62,008 bases of DNA from Methanomicrobiales archaeon. GTDB taxonomy: Archaea > Halobacteriota > Methanomicrobia > Methanomicrobiales > Methanospirillaceae. The notes under the pieces are model-generated. The model had not been told where the DNA came from and searched no databases. It saw nothing but the letters and a program-made list of their open reading frames with translations. Made by a program: the position numbers and the translations under genes. Within the stretch, counting starts at the first letter, position 1, and each line of letters starts with the position of its first letter. Below are positions 26,001 to 34,228 of this stretch, one piece after another. The stretch spans positions 1-62,008 of the forward strand of contig JANYKQ010000083.1 in assembly GCA_025358115.1 (NCBI GenBank). The letters run 5' to 3'.

Positions 26001-26084
26001 CGCCGGGGAAGAGATTTGAACTCTTGAGGTGCGAGCACCAGTAGCTTTCAAGGCTACCGCCTTCCCGGACTAGACTACCCCGGC
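26001..26084 (-). tRNA. tRNA-Ser (anticodon TGA)
   Basis: Class II tRNA with a long variable arm. Acceptor GCCGGGG/CCCCGGC, discriminator G, anticodon stem GTAGC/GCTAC with loop CTTGAAA (anticodon TGA), variable stem around TGGTGCTCGCACC, T-arm AAGAGTTCAAATCTCTT. No encoded CCA, no intron. It lies between hypC and the surface-protein gene on the minus strand. Confidence 0.95.
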
Positions 26085-26183
26085 AGTGCTCCATATGTAG
26101 GGTGTAGTATGTAAAAAAGCCTTCTTAACTTCTCTAAAAAAAGATGCAGGGGACTCATGGCAACAATTATCAAAAAATAGTTG

Positions 26184-27266
26184 TTATTTCCGCAAGAACA
26201 GGAACAAGATACCAACAGCAAACATGCCGATCAGGGGAAAAAGTGCTGACTGCGGTGTTTCTGTTGGTGGTTGGGTAGCAGTTGCTGCAAATACTGCAGG
26301 TACAGTCGGGCTTACGATAACAGAGCGGACATTTTCTGCATACATGAATGCTTCGCTGTGATCTGCATATTTATAGGGATACACTTTTACATAGAAGGTT
26401 TTTCCTGTGCCGGTAAATTCTGCTCTTTCGGGAGATTGTTCCCCGTAATTATTCTCCATATGGAGAACCCCCTTGTCATCCACATATTCAATCACCCAGT
26501 CAATGGAGGACGATGTATGTAATACGACAGGGCCCGAGGACGTTTTGACAATAAAATATGCGGGGGTATCACGGGATGCTTTTGCATGGGCAGAGAATAC
26601 CTGGTAAGTAGTTGCTGTTACCACCGGAGTGAATACTACTGTTGAATCCCCGCTGACAGAGACCGTGCGGGTCCCGATGAAGCCTTTCGCATCGGTAAAA
26701 CTCACTTCGTAATCCCCGGGTTCTTTTATAGGAACATCGGTTGCAAAGCCACCCGCATTATCAGTATTCACATAACTGGGCCCGAACACAACCGTATCCT
26801 GAGGGCCGATTATTTCAATCTGGACACCTGAATTTACTTCACCCTTGATTGTTCCTGCAATATAGATATTGCCATTGAATGCCTGCCGGGTGAGAGAAGA
26901 CAGGTAGATCTCATCGGAACGATCGACAAGGAGAATTGTGCGCACGTTCTCTGATGAACTACCCAGCTGGTTTGACGGCACTTCAACTTTATAGGTCCCT
27001 TTCTTTAACCTGGTTGTATCGAAAAACGTTTTAAATGTCTTATCGGACTGGACATACACAACCTTGCGCCCGACTTCTGTCGTAGTTGTCAGCTGATTAT
27101 AGAGTACTACGTCTATGGGAGTGCCTATTCCCAGGGTGGTTGTCCCGGTTACGATGAGGGGTTTTCCAATAGACAGGGATACCGGAGCATCGATAGTTAC
27201 CTGGTATGCCGATGCTAATCCCGATAAAAAGAATAGTCCTGCAATAATAAGGACGATCTTTTTCAT
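26184..27266 (-). CDS. Secreted, membrane-anchored surface protein
   Basis: A 360-residue protein with a clear signal peptide (KKIVLIIAGLFFLSGLASA), several beta-rich Ig-like repeats (QVTIDAPVSLSIGKPLIVTG, GNIYIAGTIKGEVNSGVQIEI), a Thr/Pro-rich linker (ATATQPPTETPQS) and a C-terminal membrane segment (ALFPLIGMFAVGILFLFLRK) with a basic end. This layout is common in Methanomicrobiales envelope proteins. No catalytic motif is seen. Its start codon lies only 4 bp from the divergent ATG of the RaSEA gene, so its promoter must lie inside that gene's 5' end. Confidence 0.75.
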   Translation of the reverse strand: MKKIVLIIAGLFFLSGLASAYQVTIDAPVSLSIGKPLIVTGTTTLGIGTPIDVVLYNQLTTTTEVGRKVVYVQSDKTFKTFFDTTRLKKGTYKVEVPSNQLGSSSENVRTILLVDRSDEIYLSSLTRQAFNGNIYIAGTIKGEVNSGVQIEIIGPQDTVVFGPSYVNTDNAGGFATDVPIKEPGDYEVSFTDAKGFIGTRTVSVSGDSTVVFTPVVTATTYQVFSAHAKASRDTPAYFIVKTSSGPVVLHTSSSIDWVIEYVDDKGVLHMENNYGEQSPERAEFTGTGKTFYVKVYPYKYADHSEAFMYAENVRSVIVSPTVPAVFAATATQPPTETPQSALFPLIGMFAVGILFLFLRK

Positions 27267-27270
27267 CTAT

Positions 27271-28281
27271 ATGGAATCAACTAATAGGATGTTAATGATT
27301 TCTGAACGGGTAGAAAAACCACTCGCCAGCTGGCGGGGAAAAGAGCGGTACGGCAATGAGTTGCTGGACTGCCTCACGGTGATATTTAAAAGCGCGGGCT
27401 GTACATGGTCCAAATGCCGGATGTGCAGTTACCGGCACGAACGATATGACAGCCAGTCCTGTGAGAAACTCTATCATCATCTGGCAGCCCAGCTGGCGTG
27501 GGTAAAAGCCGAATATAAACCGGAAGAATACCAGATGGTGAAAATATTCACTTCGGGAAGTTTTTTTGATCCTGCTGAAGTGCCACCGGAATTTCTTGGG
27601 GATGTAGCCACCTGTTTTTGCGGCAAACTGGTCATTGCGGAAACCCGCCCGGAATTTATCGATACGGACGGCATCCGAACTTTTATAGAAACGCTGGATA
27701 ACGGGACCTGGGAAAAACCGCTGTACTGTGCTATAGGACTGGAGACGAGCAACGATTCAATCCGGGAGAAATGTATCAACAAGGGTTTTTCGTATGCGGA
27801 CTTTACAGCGGCAGCATCACGAGCCAAATCAGCGGGAGCCGGTATAAAGGCATACCTCCTGTTCAAACCGCTCTTCTTAACCGAGAAGGAATCCGTAGAT
27901 GACATGAAACAGTCGATTCGGGATGCATCGGTACATGCGGAAATGATCTCTATGAACCCCTGCAGTGTGCAGCGGAGAACCGAACTCGAATTTTACTGGA
28001 AACGCGGGGCATACCGCCCGCCCTATCTCTGGAGTGTTCTTTCCCTGCTCAGGGATGCACCGGTGCATATCACCTGTGATCCCCTGGGAGGCGGGCAGAA
28101 ACGGGGACCGCATAACTGTGGCAAATGTGACTATGACCTGGTCAAGGGTATCAGGGACTATTCGCTGAATGCAGATCGTGAATTGATTAATGCCCTTTTG
28201 GAAACACCCTGTGAATGCAGAAATGAGTGGGATTATGTCCTTGCACATGAGGCACCCTTCTGCATGCCACTGACCCGGTAA
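27271..28281 (+). CDS. Archaeosine biosynthesis radical SAM protein (RaSEA)
   Basis: A radical SAM enzyme of about 336 residues. The cluster motif is CTWSKCRMCSY near the N-terminus, a CxxxCxxC pattern, followed by KIFTSGSFFDPAEV and IGLETSND. A C-terminal cysteine set (DPLGGGQKRGPHNCGKC, CECRNEW) closes the protein. With ArcS it converts the lysine adduct of 7-cyano-7-deazaguanine at tRNA position 15 into archaeosine (established for the family). Start uncertain: ATGs at 27271, 27289 and 27295 are all in frame. The 27271 start leaves no room for a promoter outside the divergent surface-protein gene. Confidence 0.85.
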   Translation: MESTNRMLMISERVEKPLASWRGKERYGNELLDCLTVIFKSAGCTWSKCRMCSYRHERYDSQSCEKLYHHLAAQLAWVKAEYKPEEYQMVKIFTSGSFFDPAEVPPEFLGDVATCFCGKLVIAETRPEFIDTDGIRTFIETLDNGTWEKPLYCAIGLETSNDSIREKCINKGFSYADFTAAASRAKSAGAGIKAYLLFKPLFLTEKESVDDMKQSIRDASVHAEMISMNPCSVQRRTELEFYWKRGAYRPPYLWSVLSLLRDAPVHITCDPLGGGQKRGPHNCGKCDYDLVKGIRDYSLNADRELINALLETPCECRNEWDYVLAHEAPFCMPLTR

Positions 28282-28305
28282 TTTTTTTTGTTCTTAAAAA
28301 AAAAA
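28282..28305. terminator. Bidirectional T/A-run terminator
   Basis: An 8-T run and a 10-A run fill the 24 bp between the convergent stop codons at 28281 and 28306, giving a U-rich 3' end for both transcripts, as archaeal polymerase terminates on oligo-T. Confidence 0.6.
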
Positions 28306-29544
28306 TTATTTTTTCGCAGCCGCACTCTGGATCTCAAGCTGTTTTGCCAGAAGGGGCAGGAATGTCCCGGCATCGGAGACGATACCGATTGCCTGGGTTG
28401 TGCCGCGGTCCATCAGTTTGGTAAGATGGGCCGGGTTAATATCCACACAGACGGTCTTGACCTTTGAGGGGAGGCAGTTACCAACTGCTATGGAATGGAG
28501 GAGAGTGGCGATCATCAGCACCATGCTGCACCCTTCGATATGTTTGCGCATCGCATCCTGCGCTTCCATGACATCCTGGATCACATCCGGTAACGGACCG
28601 TCATCACGGATCGACCCGGCAAGGACGAAAGGTATATTCTTCTTTATGCATTCATACATTATCCCGCTTTTAACAATGCCATTATCAACGGCATTCTTTA
28701 TGGATCCGGCCCGCAGGATCTCGCTTATTGCATAGAGATGATGTTTGTGGCCACCCATAACCGGCTTACCGGTAGAAATGTCCATCCCCAGCGATGTGCC
28801 AAAGATATTGTATTCGATATCATGGGTTGGCAGGGCATTTCCGGCAAAGAGGACATCGATATACCCGTTATGGATAATTTCTGCAAGTGCCTTGTCCGCA
28901 CCCGTATGGATGATCGCAGGGCCTCCGACTACAGCGATCTTTCCACCCTTATTCCGCACTTCAAGTATCTCCTTGGCAATTCTTGCGATGAGAGTCTCGC
29001 TGGGTCGTTCGGAAGATACCGTGCCATGCATGAACTCAAACGAACTCTCCTCGCGGGGGCGTTCGGGATAATTCACGCTTACTCCCTGTTCTCCGACAAT
29101 AACCAGATCTCCTTTGCGGATCTTTCCCAGGGCTACTGCCCGAGCATGTTTCTTTTCGGGGTCTACAACAATGAGAAAATCCATCTCGATTGCTTCAACC
29201 GGAATCCATTCCCCCAGATATTTCACTTCGGTCGGGTGATTGGAGGTTGTATAGAATCCCCGGGGGACAACGCGATCTGCTTCTGCTGCAACCAAAAAGA
29301 CATCCCTGACTTCTACCGGGCGGGCACCGAGACGATGAACTTCTGACAGGATAGATCGGAGTTTCTCATTACTTGAGGCATTGATCCGCAGGCGGGCATA
29401 ACTCGGGTCGGTCTTCTTCTTGCCAATATCAAAGACAAGGATCTCAAAGTTTCCGCCCATGTCCATGACCCGGTCGAAGAGCTGTGTCATAATCCCGGAG
29501 TCAATAATATGTCCCCGCAACTCTATCTCCTGCGACTCTCCCAT
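28306..29544 (-). CDS. Ornithine cyclodeaminase-type protein (TIGR00300, LOR/SDH-like)
   Basis: About 412 residues of the archaeal family long labelled TIGR00300 or LOR/SDH. The N-terminal domain (ELRGHIIDSGIMTQLFDRVM, GARPVEVRDV) is a LOR-type regulatory fold. The C-terminal Rossmann-like part carries KIAVVGGPAIIHTGADKALA, LFAGNALPTHDIE, GHKHHLYAI and IATLLHSIAVGN. Homologues include the C-terminal domain of cyanobacterial arginine dihydrolase, and a methanococcal member was reported to turn ornithine into proline; the same reaction is likely here. The ATG at 29544 is preferred to 29580, since a TATA-like CATATTAAG lies 25-35 nt upstream, suggesting a leaderless mRNA. Confidence 0.75.
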   Translation of the reverse strand: MGESQEIELRGHIIDSGIMTQLFDRVMDMGGNFEILVFDIGKKKTDPSYARLRINASSNEKLRSILSEVHRLGARPVEVRDVFLVAAEADRVVPRGFYTTSNHPTEVKYLGEWIPVEAIEMDFLIVVDPEKKHARAVALGKIRKGDLVIVGEQGVSVNYPERPREESSFEFMHGTVSSERPSETLIARIAKEILEVRNKGGKIAVVGGPAIIHTGADKALAEIIHNGYIDVLFAGNALPTHDIEYNIFGTSLGMDISTGKPVMGGHKHHLYAISEILRAGSIKNAVDNGIVKSGIMYECIKKNIPFVLAGSIRDDGPLPDVIQDVMEAQDAMRKHIEGCSMVLMIATLLHSIAVGNCLPSKVKTVCVDINPAHLTKLMDRGTTQAIGIVSDAGTFLPLLAKQLEIQSAAAKK

Positions 29545-29662
29545 AATAACAAGATCTTGGTGATGCACCTTAATATGCATTCCTGACGGATTTGGCAGAA
29601 TCAGGCCTGTTTTTGATTGAATGTCACGGATTGATTGTGTTTTACAGGAATTATGATGAGTA

Positions 29663-30271
29663 TCAAACGGTTCGGGGGGGATATTTTTTTAAAAATGTTT
29701 CGGCCTCTGCCAGATCTGCCCGCGTGTTGACATTGAGTGCCAGTCGTGGCTCATCCAGGAGGATCTGGATTTCGTCCTGGGATTGCGTGATGAGATCTCC
29801 TTTCAGGATATTTATTCCGGCAGGACATGCCCCGATGCCATGAATTGTTTCACGATAGGGCATTGTTTCCCGGCAGGATGTTACGAGAGTTGCAGGAACC
29901 CAGGTTGAAGCTGCATCTTTACCACTGGAATGATAGGTTTCAGAGATCGTTTGGATAATTTCGGGGATTATGCACGGAATATCGGATACGCTGACAAACA
30001 GCGGTTTTTCTTCGTCAAGCATAGTTACTGCACTTACCATATCATCGATATATCCGGCTCCATCCGTTTTACAAAAATCAATACCCTGAGCCCGGCACCA
30101 GTTTAACGTCATGGGAGTCCGGACAGAGGCCGCCACAACGGGAGTGCATCCCGCTCCCCTGAAGGCATCGATCACATAGGAAATGAGAGGACATCCACTG
30201 ATCATTATCAGGGGTTTTTCCCCAAGGTTGAGCCGGACCCCGGCACCGCCGGCCATGATCAGGGCATACAT
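29663..30271 (-). CDS. cobY: Adenosylcobinamide-phosphate guanylyltransferase
   Basis: A 202-residue archaeal CobY, the non-orthologous replacement of bacterial CobU. It transfers GMP from GTP to adenosylcobinamide phosphate in nucleotide-loop assembly. The nucleotidyltransferase signature MYALIMAGGAGVRL begins the protein, with KPLIMISGCPLI and SVSDIPCI forming the metal-binding region. It overlaps the end of cobD by 13 nt, so the two cobamide-assembly steps are coupled. Confidence 0.9.
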   Translation of the reverse strand: MYALIMAGGAGVRLNLGEKPLIMISGCPLISYVIDAFRGAGCTPVVAASVRTPMTLNWCRAQGIDFCKTDGAGYIDDMVSAVTMLDEEKPLFVSVSDIPCIIPEIIQTISETYHSSGKDAASTWVPATLVTSCRETMPYRETIHGIGACPAGINILKGDLITQSQDEIQILLDEPRLALNVNTRADLAEAETFLKKYPPRTV

Positions 30272-31257
30272 TCCGTGAGCGCCTCAACGAGCAGAAGGTT
30301 TTCCTCATGTGTTTTAACGGCAATGCGAATACAGGTAGGGAGACCGAATGATGTGCAGTTACGGATAAGAATCGAACGCTCTGCAAGCCTGTCGCCAAGG
30401 GGTGATACGGGCCGATTACATTCAATAAGGATATAATTGACTGACGATGGGTAACACTGCAACCCGAGTGCGGCGATCTCACGGTAGAGCCATTCACGCT
30501 CGTCATTAATTCTTTCACAGGATACTTCCAGTTCATCCATATGGAGGAGGGCCTCCATGGCAAATGCTTCAGCATAAGCATTTACACTCCAGGGGGGACG
30601 GGTGATCTCTATCTTTTCGATAAGGTCCGGCGATCCAAAGCCAAATCCAAACCGGATACCCGGTACCGAGAAACTTTTCGTCAGTGAGTGCAGTACAAAG
30701 AGGTTCGGATCCTGGACGTCAGCAAGACTCTGCCGGGAATCGGAGAGTCCGATAAATGCTTCATCGCAAAAGAGCATCCCCCCACACGATCTCATTGCTG
30801 AGAGTTTCTGTAAAAGATCCTGCCTGTCCAGCAGTACGCCCGTCGGATTGTTGGGGTTGCAGATGAATGATACATCTGCATTTGATGGATGATCTGCAGG
30901 TGCGGCTCCGGCCAGACGGGCGGATAATGCATACTCCCCAAAAGTCGGCGATTCACAAAAAAAACGTTTTTCACCACGAAGCATGAGGGAACAAAAAACC
31001 CTGATAAGCTCTATCGATCCGTTACCTACACAGATCTCATCAGGATTGCGGTGAAATGTGGCACCTATCCGTTCCTTGAGTTCATGATAGGAGTCGTCAG
31101 GATATGATGCGAGGAATTCCGGATCGCAGTGCCAGGAGAACTGGGGGGGATAGGGGTTGATGCTCGCGCTGAAATCCAGCACTTTTTTTCGGGTCTTTTC
31201 GAGCTGGCGCTTACCGGTCCCCCCATGAACCACACGTTTTGGAAAGTCAACAGCCAC
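30259..31257 (-). CDS. cobD: Threonine-phosphate decarboxylase (CobD type)
   Basis: A class I/II PLP aminotransferase-fold enzyme of about 332 residues. VVHGGTG and VLDFSASINPYPP near the N-terminus are typical of CobD rather than HisC. NPNNPTGVLL, FCDEAFIGL and the PLP-lysine segment HSLTKSFSVPGIRFG follow. It decarboxylates L-threonine phosphate to aminopropanol phosphate for the corrinoid side chain. The frame is open to a TTG at 31329, but the GTG at 31257 has GAAGGGA 6 nt upstream and gives a family-like terminus. HisC is the alternative, but adjacency to cobY favours CobD. Confidence 0.85.
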   Translation of the reverse strand: MAVDFPKRVVHGGTGKRQLEKTRKKVLDFSASINPYPPQFSWHCDPEFLASYPDDSYHELKERIGATFHRNPDEICVGNGSIELIRVFCSLMLRGEKRFFCESPTFGEYALSARLAGAAPADHPSNADVSFICNPNNPTGVLLDRQDLLQKLSAMRSCGGMLFCDEAFIGLSDSRQSLADVQDPNLFVLHSLTKSFSVPGIRFGFGFGSPDLIEKIEITRPPWSVNAYAEAFAMEALLHMDELEVSCERINDEREWLYREIAALGLQCYPSSVNYILIECNRPVSPLGDRLAERSILIRNCTSFGLPTCIRIAVKTHEENLLLVEALTECMP

Positions 31258-31315
31258 AAAAATCCCTTCTTTTCCCGGAATACTTTGTCTGGCTGCGTTA
31301 AATGCGTTTTGAGAA

Positions 31316-31440
31316 TGTCTGACAACCAAAGAAGAAAGTTTATATATCTATATGCTTTATTTAGATTCATCTGGTTAAGTCAGACACTTAGACACTCTTT
31401 GTCTGACATATGAATGACAAATGACAGACATATGTCAGAA
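31316..31440. promoter_or_regulatory. Array of TGTCTGACA-type motifs upstream of cdrS-ftsZ
   Basis: The 9-bp palindrome TGTCTGACA occurs at 31316-31324 and 31400-31408, and close variants AGTCAGACA and TGACAGACA occur at 31378-31386 and 31422-31430. CTGACATATG and CAGACATATG extend two of them. The array flanks a TATA box and ends 12 nt before the cdrS start, a layout suited to autoregulation by the RHH protein. Confidence 0.55.
31339..31355. promoter_or_regulatory. TATA element between cobD and cdrS
   Basis: TTTATATATCTATATG is a near-ideal archaeal TATA region that reads in both directions. On the plus strand it would give a cdrS-ftsZ transcript starting near 31375 with an 80-nt leader through the motif array. 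On the minus strand it could serve cobD-cobY. Confidence 0.55.
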
Positions 31441-31452
31441 ACGTGAGGTAAA

Positions 31453-31632
31453 ATGATGCAAAGAATCACGCTCCGGTTGCCTGAACAGCAAATCAATCTG
31501 CTCCAGCAGATTGTGGATACGGGAGAATATCCCAACATCTCTGAGGCTGTCAGGGCCGCGGTCCGCGAACTTGTTGAAAAACGTGCAAACCGTGTCTTAA
31601 AAGAGAGCGACCAGGTTTCATTCAAGGTTTGA
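31453..31632 (+). CDS. cdrS: CdrS-type ribbon-helix-helix regulator of cell division
   Basis: A 59-residue RHH protein: strand [14 protein letters not shown], then two helices around [24 protein letters not shown] small CopG-type gene directly before ftsZ is widely conserved in Euryarchaeota, and in haloarchaea CdrS was shown to control ftsZ transcription. GTGAGGT precedes the ATG, with a second ATG one codon on. FtsZ begins 10 nt after its stop, so both are on one mRNA. It most likely binds the TGTCTGACA array upstream (inference). Confidence 0.85.
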   Translation: MMQRITLRLPEQQINLLQQIVDTGEYPNISEAVRAAVRELVEKRANRVLKESDQVSFKV

Positions 31633-31642
31633 GAGGGTAAAC

Positions 31643-32809
31643 ATGCAGAGCATTATTAACGACGCATTAAAAAACGCTGATCTCGAAAAAGAGATGAAAA
31701 AGGGCAGCACATCAAATGAAACGGATGATGACTTTTGCGGTCAGCCACGTATCGTCATTATTGGATGCGGTGGCGCGGGCAACAACACCGTAAACCGCAT
31801 TCACCACATGGGAGTATCCGGTGCTGAGACGATTGCAATCAACACCGACAAACAGCACCTGGACATGATCCAGGCTGACAAGCGCATCCTGATTGGCAAA
31901 TCATTAACCAAAGGACTAGGCGCCGGTGGATACCCTGACGTCGGTAAACGCGCAGCTGAGATGGCCCGCCCCACACTTGAGGCAATCCTGGAATCAGCCG
32001 ACCTTGTCTTTATTACTGCAGGTATGGGAGGAGGTACCGGTACGGGTTCAGCACCCGTTGTTGCATCCATTGCAAAAGAGCAGGGTGCAATCGTAGTCGG
32101 GATGGTCAGTTATCCGTTCCAGGTTGAAAAGGCCCGCCTTATCCGGGCAGAAGAGGGACTTGAGGCACTCGCAGCCGCAGCCGACTCCGTGATCGTCTTG
32201 GATAACAACCGGTTGAAGAACTTCGTCCCGAACCTGCCGCTCGGCCAGGCATTCTCAGTCATGGACCAGCTCATTGGTGAAACCGTAAAAGGAATTTCTG
32301 AGACCATCACAGAACCTTCACTTATCAACATTGACTACGCAGATGTCCGTGCCATCATGTCAAAGGGCGGCGTTGCAGTCATGCTCGTTGGAGAGAGCAA
32401 GCAGCAGAACAAGGCAGAGAGCGTTGTCCGCGAATGCTTAAGCAACCCGATGCTCGACATCGACTACCGCGGCGCAACCGGTAGTTTAATCCACATCACC
32501 GGCGGCACTGACCTTACCTTACAGGATGCAGAAGAAGTTGCTACCTCACTCACGTATGAGCTCGATCCCCATGCAGATGTCATCTGGGGTGCACGCGTCC
32601 GTAGTGACATGGAAGGCAAAATCCGTGTGCTCGCTATCATGACCGGCGTCAAGAGCGCGCAGATTCTCGGTACACGCCAGTCTTACAAGACCATGATCAA
32701 TGACATCGAAAACAAGCGTTCAAACCCAAAAGCCGTTGAAATGCCCCAGAGCAAGAGAAGCGGCAGGGACCAGCCCAGCGGTGGCGGCGTTCTTGAGTGG
32801 GTCGGTTAA
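31643..32809 (+). CDS. ftsZ: Cell division GTPase FtsZ
   Basis: A 388-residue tubulin-superfamily GTPase forming the division ring. GTP-binding signature [16 protein letters not shown]-terminal [17 protein letters not shown], and T7-type [14 protein letters not shown]. The archaeal FtsZ1 style N-terminal extension ([15 protein letters not shown]) precedes the core. A short charged C-terminal tail ends in [17 protein letters not shown] lies 5 nt before the ATG. Second gene of cdrS-ftsZ. Confidence 0.96.
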   Translation: MQSIINDALKNADLEKEMKKGSTSNETDDDFCGQPRIVIIGCGGAGNNTVNRIHHMGVSGAETIAINTDKQHLDMIQADKRILIGKSLTKGLGAGGYPDVGKRAAEMARPTLEAILESADLVFITAGMGGGTGTGSAPVVASIAKEQGAIVVGMVSYPFQVEKARLIRAEEGLEALAAAADSVIVLDNNRLKNFVPNLPLGQAFSVMDQLIGETVKGISETITEPSLINIDYADVRAIMSKGGVAVMLVGESKQQNKAESVVRECLSNPMLDIDYRGATGSLIHITGGTDLTLQDAEEVATSLTYELDPHADVIWGARVRSDMEGKIRVLAIMTGVKSAQILGTRQSYKTMINDIENKRSNPKAVEMPQSKRSGRDQPSGGGVLEWVG

Positions 32810-33299
32810 ATAAAAACCGTAAGTATTCCAAAACTAAAAAACTACAAACATCTCAAGTAATTCAGGGAAATGTTGGCCTGATCCAACTACCAACATCCTT
32901 TTTGTAAATACCGTTTAAAACGAATCTGTCGATTATTTTTCGTTGCCGGTATCATCGGGAAAACTGGCGAAACACTTAATTATTCTTCTGTCCTTTAAAA
33001 TATAGTACATTCGATCTATCCTTCGCTGGGAGGATATAGGTTGCACCTTGTCGTAAGGTTGCACCTAGGTATTGGGAGTTGAACATCATGAACCGAGTGT
33101 TGAACAAAGACTTCATTCTGAGGTCTTCACTGAATTCTACGCTGATAACATTTTCTGATGTTTTTCACCCTGCATCCTGCATGCAGAGTTGGTATTTGAG
33201 TAATCCGGAATTACCCTATTTCCGGTCAATTATTAAAAAAATATCACACACTCTTCATGCACTTCCCGGAGAGGAGAATCTGATGAGGAGCTGTAACGC
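32810..33299 (+). promoter_or_regulatory. Long leader with repeats ahead of the coiled-coil gene
   Basis: 490 bp without a convincing gene. A TATA box (TTTAAAATATA, 32994-33004) predicts a transcript from about 33030, leaving a leader near 270 nt. The first part carries two GGTTGCACC copies (33039-33047 and 33057-33065) with a small hairpin ACCTT-GTCGT-AAGGT between them. GAGGAG at 33285-33290 is the ribosome-binding site of the next gene. A 75-codon frame inside has poor protein character. Confidence 0.4.
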
Positions 33300-34160
33300 A
33301 TGTTGAATGACCTTATGGAAAAGAGAAAGAAGACTCTTGCCGAGTCTGAAGAACACAAAAACCGTCGCAATGAACTCAATGCCGCTGCAAGCAAGTTCGC
33401 CCGCGAGAGAAACACGCTCAACAACCAGACCCGGGAGTATGTAGAAGAGGCGCAGAAGAATAAGGATCTCAGGGACAAATACAACCAGGACGTCCTTGAT
33501 GTCAAGGCCCAGCGCAATGATTTCAATGACAAGGCAAACGTTCTTTTTGAAGATATTGAATCGTTCAAAAAGGACCACGGGACTGCAAAAAGCCGCGGCA
33601 CCAAAGAGATCCAGAAACAGATCGAACTGATGGAGTACCGCCAGCAGACTGAGGTCTTCACCACCGATAAGGAACGCGAACTGATCGATAAGATCAAGCA
33701 GATGAAAAGCCAGGTGCGGGAACAGGAAGCCGAGTTCGAGCAGAACAAAGAGATGCGCACCAAGATAACGGAAGCCCGCGAATTTCGAAAAGAGGCATCC
33801 GATCTGCATGCAAAAGTTACGGAAGTTGCTGAACTTGCCCAGAAGCACCACGACCTGATGGTCGAGTCCTACCGCAAGGCAGACAAATCGCGCGAAGCTG
33901 CCGATGCAGCCCACAAGAGTTTTGTTGAGGCACAGGAGTCTGCAGATTCTGAGCACAAGTTCTTTATTGCCTGCCAGAAGGAACTCCGCGATTACGATAA
34001 GGTCATTTCCGGTCTGCGCAAGAAGACCAAGAAAGTCAAAGTAACCAAAGAGCAAAAAGCGGTCAGGAAAGAAGCAGAGAGCCTGTTTAAGAATTTCAGG
34101 GCCGGAGAAAAACTCACTACCGACGATATTTTACTCCTCCAGCGTTCAAAACTCATCTAA
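33300..34160 (+). CDS. COG1340-type archaeal coiled-coil protein
   Basis: A 286-residue, almost entirely helical and highly charged protein (EKRKKTLAESEEHKNRRNEL, TREYVEEAQKNKDLRDKYN), with heptad patterns from about residue 1 to 240 and a short C-terminal segment (FRAGEKLTTDDILLLQRSKLI). This fits the archaeal coiled-coil family COG1340, sometimes wrongly called phosphoserine phosphatase. Function unknown; a structural role is possible. The strong site GAGGAG lies 9 nt before the ATG. A T-rich terminator follows. Confidence 0.8.
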   Translation: MLNDLMEKRKKTLAESEEHKNRRNELNAAASKFARERNTLNNQTREYVEEAQKNKDLRDKYNQDVLDVKAQRNDFNDKANVLFEDIESFKKDHGTAKSRGTKEIQKQIELMEYRQQTEVFTTDKERELIDKIKQMKSQVREQEAEFEQNKEMRTKITEAREFRKEASDLHAKVTEVAELAQKHHDLMVESYRKADKSREAADAAHKSFVEAQESADSEHKFFIACQKELRDYDKVISGLRKKTKKVKVTKEQKAVRKEAESLFKNFRAGEKLTTDDILLLQRSKLI

Positions 34161-34180
34161 TTTTTTTATCGCTTTTTTCC
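34161..34180 (+). terminator. T-run terminator after the coiled-coil gene
   Basis: TTTTTTTATCGCTTTTTT immediately follows the stop codon at 34160, a typical archaeal oligo-T stop. Confidence 0.5.
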
Positions 34181-34228
34181 CCCCCGTCAATAAGGGTTTA
34201 ATAGATTTACTGCAATTTTATACTAGTA

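Noticed and set aside
25872-26051. N-terminal extension of hypC
   Set aside because: It reads antisense through tRNA-Ser, and HypC must begin with MC; the internal ATG at 25871 is correct.
33079-33306. 75-codon frame in the leader of the coiled-coil gene
   Set aside because: Poor composition, no homology recognised, and it overlaps the real ribosome-binding site and start codon.
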